Source: Watersipora subatra
Lineage: Eukaryota; Bryozoa; Gymnolaemata; Cheilostomatida; Watersiporidae
DNA length: 64,000 nucleotides
Direction: 5' to 3'
Assembly: GCF_963576615.1 (NCBI RefSeq)
Contig: NC_088708.1
Span: 49,277,196-49,341,195, forward strand
Part shown: positions 46,701 to 55,700 of the stretch, in pieces
How the letters are laid out: each line of letters starts with the position of its first letter
Position numbering within the stretch: position 1 is the stretch's first letter
Translations under genes and position numbers: made by a program
Notes under the pieces: model-generated
What the model was told of the DNA's origin: nothing
The model's input: the letters and a program-made list of their open reading frames with translations, nothing else
The model's database searches: none

Positions 46701-49700
46701 TACAGTTACCGTTTCAACGTTACGAGACTGTACAGGAGCCATTAGACGAGAAGTTCGCATACTAAAAATATCAAATTAAAAATAAATTACACTTACTATT
46801 TATTTACGATTTATTTACTATATAAAAGCTGCATTTTTCAGTCTGTCTGTCCTTCTGTTTTCCCGAAGCCAAAGGGTAGATGTTGAAAAAAAGATCGTAT
46901 CATATAAGATTTAAACTATCTACATTCAGTTTGGTAGACTGACACTCTGACATCTGCACCAAGCAACCATCTTGCCTTATTTTGGAATAATTATGCAGAT
47001 AGTTATTACACCCGATGAGCTCTCATGACTGCCAGAGTAATAGTTCTTTACAATAGTTTGGGTGTTGAATTGCGGCTTCATCAATGACCTTGACTCTCTG
47101 AACCCATAAAAACTCACCTGACGAAACAATAAAAACAATATGTCTTTCTATAACTGCATTGCAAGTAGTAATATGTATTTCTATAACTGCATTGCAAGTA
47201 GTAATATGTATTTCTATAACTGCATTGCAAGTAGTAATATGTATTTCTATAACTGCATTGCAAGTAGTAATATGTATTTCTATAACTGCATTGCAAGTAG
47301 TAATATGTCTTTCTATAACTGCATTGCAAGTAGTAATATGTATTTCTATAACTGCATTGCAAGTAGTAATATGTCTTTCTATAACTGTATTGCAAGTAGT
47401 AATATGTCTTTCTATAACTGCATTGCAAGTAGTAATATGTATTTCTATAACTGCATTGCAAGTAGTAATATGTATTTCTATAACTGCATTGCAAGTAGTA
47501 ATATGTATTTCTATAACTGCATTGCAAGTAGTAATATGTCTTTCTATAACTGCATTGCAAGTAGTAATATGTATTTCTATAACTGCATTGCAAGTAGTAA
47601 TATGTCTTTCTATAACTGTATTGCAAGTAGTAATATGTCTTTCTATAACTGCATTGCAAGTAGTAATATGTCTTTCTATAACTGCATTGCAAGTAGTAAT
47701 ATGTCTTTCTATAACTGCATTGCAAGTAGTAATATGTCTTTCTATAACTGCATTGCAAGTAGTAATATGTCTTTCTATAACTGCATTGCAAGTAGTAATA
47801 TGTCTTTCTATAACTGCATTGCAAGTAGTAATATGTCTTTCTATAACTGCATTGCAAGTAGTAATATGTCTTTCTATAACTGCATTGCAAGTAGTAATAT
47901 GTCTTTCTATAACTGCATTGCAAGTAGTAATATGTCTTTCTATAACTGCATTGCAAGTAGTAATGCAACTGGCAGCTTTATTGTGAGACTACTTGGTCAA
48001 CAAAGGTTTGCAAGGGAGGTTTATTGAGATGAGTGAATGAATCACTTTCGGAAAAGTGATATTGAAAGAAATATTTTGATTCTCATTAAAGAGATAATTT
48101 GTTGTTCTAAATCTATTGGGCGAATGCTCTGTGGAAAATCATTTATAAACACTGAATCACTGCAATTTGATAAGGTGCTTAGAATAGAGATTATTTCTGT
48201 GAAAAGGAACTACATGTAGGTGCAATTATAAGATCCTGTTTTTAAGTGCCGGCGTTATGAAGTTTCCCTCTTCCTTATCAAACAGCTGTTATTTTACGAA
48301 GGGTCTAGTTTCAAGTTTGATCAATAGAGTCCGTAGGTGGTTGAGTTCATACAAGATTCGAAAACAACTTAGCATGCCTTTGGTAAACATTTGCATTGGA
48401 CTATCTGTTTTCTGTCAGAGAAAAGCAAACATAAAATGTTTGATTTATTATTATAGATAGATATTAACATTATTTACACTGGTCAGTTTCAGTTTAATCA
48501 TATTAGACCTGGAGACCAAAACGCAAAAATAGTAAAGTAAATTATGCGTATTGAAAGAAAAAGCTCTTTTTTGCATAACGTGGTTTTATAATGTATTGCT
48601 GGCAAGGTGTTGGTGTCTGATATAAGGTATTGTTGGCAAGGTGTTGGTGTATGGTATAAGGTATTGTTGGCGAGGTGTAGGTGTCTGGTATAAGGTATTG
48701 TTGGCGAGGTGTTGATGTCTGGTATAAGGTATTGTTGGCGAGGTGTAGGTGTCTGATATAAGGTATTGTTGGCAAGGTGTTGGTGTATGGTATAAGGTAT
48801 TGTTGGCGAGGTGTAGGTGTCTGATATAAGGTATTGTTGGCAAGGTGTTGGTGTATGGTATAAGGTATTGTTGGCAAGGTGTTGGTGTCTGATATAAGGT
48901 ATTGTTGGCAAGGTGTTGGTGTATGGTATAAGGTATTGTTGGCGAGGTGTAGGTGTCTGGTATAAGGTATTGTTGGCAAGGTGTTGGTGTATGGTATAAG
49001 GTATTGTCGGCAACGTGTTGGTGTCTTGTATAACGTAATGTTGGCAAGGTGTTGGTGTCTTGTATAAAGTATTGTTGGCAAGGTGTTGATGTCTGGTATA
49101 AGGTATTGTTGGCAAGGTGTTGGTGTCTGGTTTAAGGTATTGTTGGCAAGGTGTTGGTGTCTGGTATAAGGTATTGTTGGCAAGGTGTTGGTGTCTGGTA
49201 TAAGGTACTGTTGGCAAGGTGTTGGTGTCTGATATAAGGATTGTTGGCAAGGTGTTGATGTCTGGTATAAGGTATTGTTGGCAAGGTATTGGTGCCTGGT
49301 ATAAGGTATTGTTGGCAAGGTGTTGGTGTATGGTATAAGGTATTGTTGGCAAGGTGTTGGTGTCTGGTATGAGGTATTGTCGGCAACGTGTTGGTGTCTT
49401 GTATAAGGTAATGTTGGCAAGGTGTTGGTGTCTTGTATAAAGTATTGTTGGCAAGGTGTTGATGTCTGGTATAAGGTATTGTTGGCAAGGTGTTGGTGTC
49501 TGGTATAAGGTATTGTTGGCCAGGTGTTGATGTCTGGTATAAGGTATTGTTGGCAACGTGTTGGTGTCTTGTATAAGGTAATGTTGGCAAGGTGTTGGTG
49601 TCTTGTATAAAGTATTGTTGGCAAGGTGTTGATGTCTGGTATAAGGTATTGTTGGCAAGGTGTTGGTGTCTTGTATAAAGTATTGTTGGCAAGGTGTTGA

Positions 49701-52700
49701 TGTCTGGTATAAGGTATTGTTGGCAAGGTGTTGGTGTCTGGTATAAGGTATTGTTGGCAAGGTGTTAGTGTCTTGTATAAGGTATTGTTGACAAGGTGTT
49801 GATGTCTGGGTATAATTGTGGCTTTTTTGGGGAAGTAGCAATGTAGACAGATCAGAGATAAGATTAGAGTAATATAAACAGAAAATATTTAAAAATACAT
49901 TTAGCTCCTCAGCATAAGGGTTGGTCATAGCTGTCCATATCAGGTAGCATAACCATGAAGCATAATTTTTGAAATCGTTCAAATCTTTTTTATCAGTTTT
50001 CGATACAAAGGGATACCAGCTTTGGTTGGTTCAGGTGTAGTGTTTTTTTGCGAAAGTAAAAAAAAACTATCAAATTCTGTTGAATTCATAACTTGAACAC
50101 AGTTTGGAATATTTTTTTATGAAAAAAGTAATAGTTATGGTAAAATTTTTATAAAGCTGATTATCTCTAACATCATTTTACACAATTAATATTTAATATT
50201 ATTATTATTAATATTTACTTCCATAAAGTAAAGGCAATAGCTAGTTAGATATTTAACAAATGAAAAAATATTTACCATAGATTTAAGATTGCATTTCAAA
50301 GAGACATAGATGTATTTAGTTGAGGACAGTACGTTCATTAAACCTTCAAGCTGTGAGTTTGTCATCTATATCATCTCAGTGTTGTCCTCTCCTGCTTGTG
50401 ATATAAAATCAGGACTATGGTGATGGTAAGGGTATCTAGGTATTCTAACATTAAATTAAATGTGATGGTTTATACGACTGAAGTATTGCGACTCAATTGT
50501 AGTTTTAATCAACAAGTGACAGTTGCAATTAAATATGATCAGCTCTCTTCTTTCCCTTATCTAAGCAATTGAATTTTTCATCAAATTATGTAAACTTAGA
50601 GCAAATACTGACTTCTACACTCAAAGTAATTCTATCACATGACTTTACAAGTCATATGATAGAATTACTCAAAACTCAAAATTTCACAATTTTGTAAGAG
50701 AGAATGAAGGAACTAATAAAATTCAAAATAAAGTGCCAAAAACAATAAGAAATGTAAAAGCAGAGTTAGTCGAAACTTCACAGTGAAAATTTAAAGTAAA
50801 TTACATATGGCATATTCCTATCAGCAATTTTACCTTTTGAGTTAGGGTTCCCATAATAAGGTGGTAATATAACTTCTTTTATCTTGATTATTGATGATTA
50901 TTGCTTCAATAGCTAAGCTTTGTACAAGTAATATATTATTTTTATTTAGTATTCGTATAGTTCACCATGCACCCATGTAAAAATGATTTTGTTAAAAATG
51001 CATGTGTAATCATCTATGCTATTTATTGTTAGGTATAAGGATAAGGAACTAACTAAATGGGATACAGCATTTTCTTATAAGACTAATTTGTTGGAACTAA
51101 TTAGCTTTGAAGTTGGACTATGATGAATGATAAAGCAAATTGCCAGACCTAACCTGGCTTATGATCTAGTAAAGCTTGGTTCTCATATCGGCTGCAGGCA
51201 GGCAGTAATTTCACACAGCACTTGCAGCGATAGGCTCATTGGCTAATGTTCACATAAAGCTGCGGCGCTGATGATTGCATATAAAGGCTCCCCTTACCAG
51301 GCTCCCCTTACTTTGCCAACGTGCTGACCTTCACATGTTCGATGCATTTCAGGAAGATTTTGCCTGTGGCTCCTTGCGAATGTTCAACAGCGCTGAGCTC
51401 TTGCATTGACCGCCAGCAACTACCAGTGATACTCAGTGTGTAGGTTCCCATTTCATTCCCGATAGCCCTGCGATCCTGCCAAATCCTGCTATATCATTTG
51501 TTTGCAACGTATATATATGGGAATCAGGCGTTAAGCTAAGATAAAGCCTGCTTTCCATGAGTTGAAACTGAGATAAATCTGAATTGAAACTATGATTCAT
51601 GCATCATGGGAACATCTTACAGATAAGTTCATGATAACAGTTTTTCTCGCTTTCCTTTTCTCTATCTATTTGGTCTATCAGATATCATCAACCGAGATTA
51701 TTTGGTTTATCAGATATTGTCAAACGAGATTATTTGGTCTATCAGATATCGTCAACTGAGATTATTTGGTCTATCAGATATCATCAACCGAGATTATTTG
51801 GTCTATCAGATATCATCAACCGAGATTATTTGGTCTATCAGATATCATCAACCGAGATTATTTGGTCTATCAGATATCATCAACCGAGATTATTTGGTCT
51901 ATCAGATATCATCAACCGAGATTATTTGGTCTATCAGATATCATCAACCGAGATTATTTGGTCTATCAGATATCATCAACCGAGATTATTTGGTCTATCA
52001 GATATCATCAACCGAGATTATTTGGTCTATCAGATATCATCAACCGAGATTATTTGGTCTATCAGATATCGTCAACCGAGATTATTTGATCTATCAGATA
52101 TCATCAACTGAGATTATTTGGTCTATCAGATATCATCAACCGAGATTATTTGGTCTATCAGATATCGTCAACCGAGATTATTTGGTCTATCAGATATCAT
52201 CAACCGAGATTATTTGGTCTATCAGATATCATCAACCGAGATTATTTGGTCTATCAGATATCGTCAACCGAGATTATTTGGTCTATCAGATATCGTCAAC
52301 CGAGATTATTTGGTCTATCAGATATCGTCAACCGAGGTTATTTGGTCTATCAGATATCGTCAACCGAGATTATTTGGTCTATCAGGTATCGTCAATCGAG
52401 ATTATTTGGTCTATCAGATATCGTCAACCAGGATTATTTGGTCTATCAGATATCATCAACGGACATTATTTGGTCTACTGGATATCGTCAACCGGGATTA
52501 TTTCGTCTATCCGATATCGTCAACCGAGATCCAAATATTGCAGAGTAGCATTAATAACAATGCTATTCTGCATCACTACACAAAAGCCAAGCTTATAAAA
52601 AATGCTATACATTTAAAGATGATATGACTAATTGGAGATGTTTAGTAATCACTTTATAACTCCTCATTTCCTCGCTCTTACTTAACCTTTGACCTTCCCT

Positions 52701-55700
52701 AGACCTTCCTTAAATTATCTTTTAACCTTCATTTTACCTTCCTTGGACCATGTTTGACCTTCAGTTGACCTTAAACCTCCCTTAAACCTTCTTTATATCG
52801 TCCTTACACTTTATTCTGACCTTTATTTAGCCTTAGGCCTTGACACTCTGGTTTGGATGCGCTTGACAGCAGCCTTTTTGCTTGCGGTTCCACACACATT
52901 ATTTTAAATTAAAAATTGACAAAGTTGTTCTGATTGCTACTCCATAAGCACTGGGTACATTTCTATTCTGTATACAGCAATCAGCTTAATATTAGCTTGC
53001 AGGTTCAATATAAAACACTTGATAGATTGGCAGGTAGTACCAGTAGCTATACCTGTATTTTGTTTTTATACTAATCTGTCTAGTAATATCATTTAGAGCA
53101 TTATCCGCAGATCCTGATAGACTTTTTATACATGTTACATTAGAATTATCAAATAATATTTTCATATTGCAAGTAGTGACAAATTGGTAAATATAGCGAT
53201 TACGGCACCTCAAGTGTGCAAGAATGTCTCTTTTACTTACTAGGAGAAAAGGATTTCCTTGTCAGAGTTCCAAATACTTACTTCCTCTTTTCATTACAAA
53301 AATTCTTATGCCCAGGCATGTCATGCTTATGCAAAGGGAAATATAAAGGGTTATGTAAAAAGTTTCCTTGTAGCTGAGTGAACCTTTTGTGATTGATTGT
53401 TATTGATATATGTATTTAATGATAACAACCTTTATTGATATTCCTCAAGAAGCTGTCTCGTTATAAAGTCTGTCAAGCTAGTTACCGTATGTGTGTAGCT
53501 GAAACATTTGCCATATTATATATGTCTGTAGCTGAAACATTTGCCCTGTTAGTAATGTCTGCAGCTAAAACATTTGCCATGTTAGTTATGCCTGTAGCTG
53601 AAACATTTGCCATGTTATATATGTCTGTAGCTGAAACATTTGCCCTGTTAGTTATGTCTGCAGCTAAAACCTTTGTCATGTTAGATATGCCTGTAGCTAA
53701 AACATTGACATGCTGACAAATGTTACTGATTTGAAGAATCTGCTGTATACTCTAGGACACTTATATATTCGCCTCATCTAATTTTCGCGTTTTCGCGGAG
53801 TCATCCTCTCGCGAAAAATTCATGTGCGAAACTAAACTATCATAACTAACGAGCGAAAACGCGAAATTAAATAGCTATGTTCATTGATAGTCCAAGAAAC
53901 AAATGGCAGCAAGCGGTCAAATTGCATTATCGATCTTGGCCACACCATTCTACCTGCGGTTCACAATTACAAACTAGTCCCAAATTGAATTTTTTTTCTT
54001 ATCGGTGAACTGAACCTGAGGAATCTAATTATGTTTGTTCCACTGCATTTATTTTCACATCACTATATTTTCGCACTCATCAGAGGTGCAGCGAAATTTT
54101 ACTATGTATGCTACTCACGAAACTAAACACTAGCGAAATATAAGTGTCCTAGGGTAGGCTTTAAGCATAATCTGATTTTTTAATCTTGGAGATGATATAG
54201 TCAAATCTGTATCAACACAGTGTATGGCAAGTGCTTGTGAGGTGTGAACTTTGCTATTGACACCTAGTAGGCCTATAGTGTATGTGCATGGAAACTATGG
54301 ACTCGGTTAATGACAAATTTAACCGGTGTGTGTTTGTCAGGTATGAACTCTGGTATAATGGGAGGTATGATATTGCTTGGTAACATCGGTGGAGCTTGTC
54401 TCGGGCTGTTTATAGCGGTAAGTTTTAACATTTTTTGATGCAAAATGTACAGAAGATGTATTAAACAAAGGCAATTAGAAGAATAGAGGCAATTTTGAGG
54501 AAATGCAAGAAATTTGCCTTGTTTTTGGTTCATCTGCACTTGCAATTTCTAATAGTTGACTCGTTTACATTTGATGATGGAAAACAGAAATCCTTGAAAA
54601 ACAGTGAATAGCTGTAAAGAAAATGCATTTGGCATCTGTTTCTGTTTCGTGTCAAAAATGAATTATTAACGAGCCTAAATACCTTTAAATGAAGTTGTTG
54701 ATATACATTCAGACAGCAGTATCTACCTTATAGGCTGTTGGGCTATACATCTGCTCAGTACATGTGGTCTAGACAGGTTTCTATGTCACAAGGTGTCCAA
54801 GCTGTATTACTCATCTCAAACAGTCAGACAGAGTGAGTTTTTACTGCATTTTGTAGGCGCTCGGGCTAAACATTGTATATGGAGTCATCTGTGGCATCGT
54901 GCTGCTGTGCATCAGTATCACACTTCTCTCCGTTACAGAGAGCCACTCGTCATATGAGTATGAAATACTCAGTAAGTACTCCAGCTAACACCTCAGATCA
55001 TAACAGAAGACAACATCATGTTGACCGTACCATATACATTGTATTACACATCAGGAAAACGTCCTGGTTACACTCTTTGCAGTCAGCTAGCAGGTGCTAG
55101 CAGGTGCTCATCATGACACAATCAGGACACAACCTGTTTCCTGACCCCGAAATGAATACAAAGTGCATAAGAGGAGGATGTACAATAATAAATTGACAGA
55201 GTGATTTTTGTACCAGCCCTTCAAGTGACATATTTGGCAGGTTATAAAACATTTTAATGAGAAAACCAATTGCATTAAATTTTACTTGAAATGTATTCAA
55301 TTATCTTGCTTTTCCAGAATTTACATAAAAGGAATCAGGGGGCATAAAATATTAATAAAATAATAAGGATGGATGCCCGCGATCAAATAGATTCAAAAGT
55401 TAATAAAACACAATAGGACAGGCCTTTCAAAGGATTGCCCCGCTACTACACTTCCGTCTGCTTGAGCTTCGCTCTAGGAAAAGCTCAAAAGCTGCAAAGC
55501 AACTTTTAGCGTTTGTCAATTGTAACAATTGCAGCCAAAAGATAGCAAATGAGATCCGTAGTGACTACAAAATTTTTTCCGAATGAATACAAATTATTAG
55601 ATTAGAGATATAGTATTTAATCTGTCTGTACTCTACTTCCCTCCTTTTTTATTTTCAACTTACTTAAGATTCTATACTACTCAGTATGATAATAGGATAT

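Larger units (their letters stand above)
41819..54340 (+). other. MFS intron 6 (12.5 kb), satellite-rich
   Basis: Joins TQR-G to MNSGIMGG in phase 1, which reads naturally, so no coding exon is missing. Contents: hairpins (42179-42210, 45362-45395, 50625-50669), SINE-like copies (44560-44720, 46870-47050), four large tandem arrays (47140-47964, 48590-49812, 51665-52530, 53491-53705) and a MITE (53753-54151). 42211-44559 and 49813-50624 look like plain AT-rich sequence. Confidence 0.85.

Noticed and set aside
47114..48027. Long ORFs of 275-295 codons on both strands
   Set aside because: They are translations of a 33-bp tandem array without indels; all frames free of stops in one unit stay open.
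48498..49982. 494-codon minus-strand ORF
   Set aside because: Produced by a 34-bp array that cycles through three frames; composition is purely the repeat and there is no domain.
51702..52627. 298-codon + strand ORF
   Set aside because: Artefact of the 32-bp array.
52683..52835. Cluster of TGACCT nuclear-receptor half-sites
   Set aside because: Spacing is irregular and the tract is a decayed simple repeat; motif counts are expected from its composition.
47140..53705. CRISPR-like arrays
   Set aside because: Units are contiguous with no unique spacers, and the window is eukaryotic.
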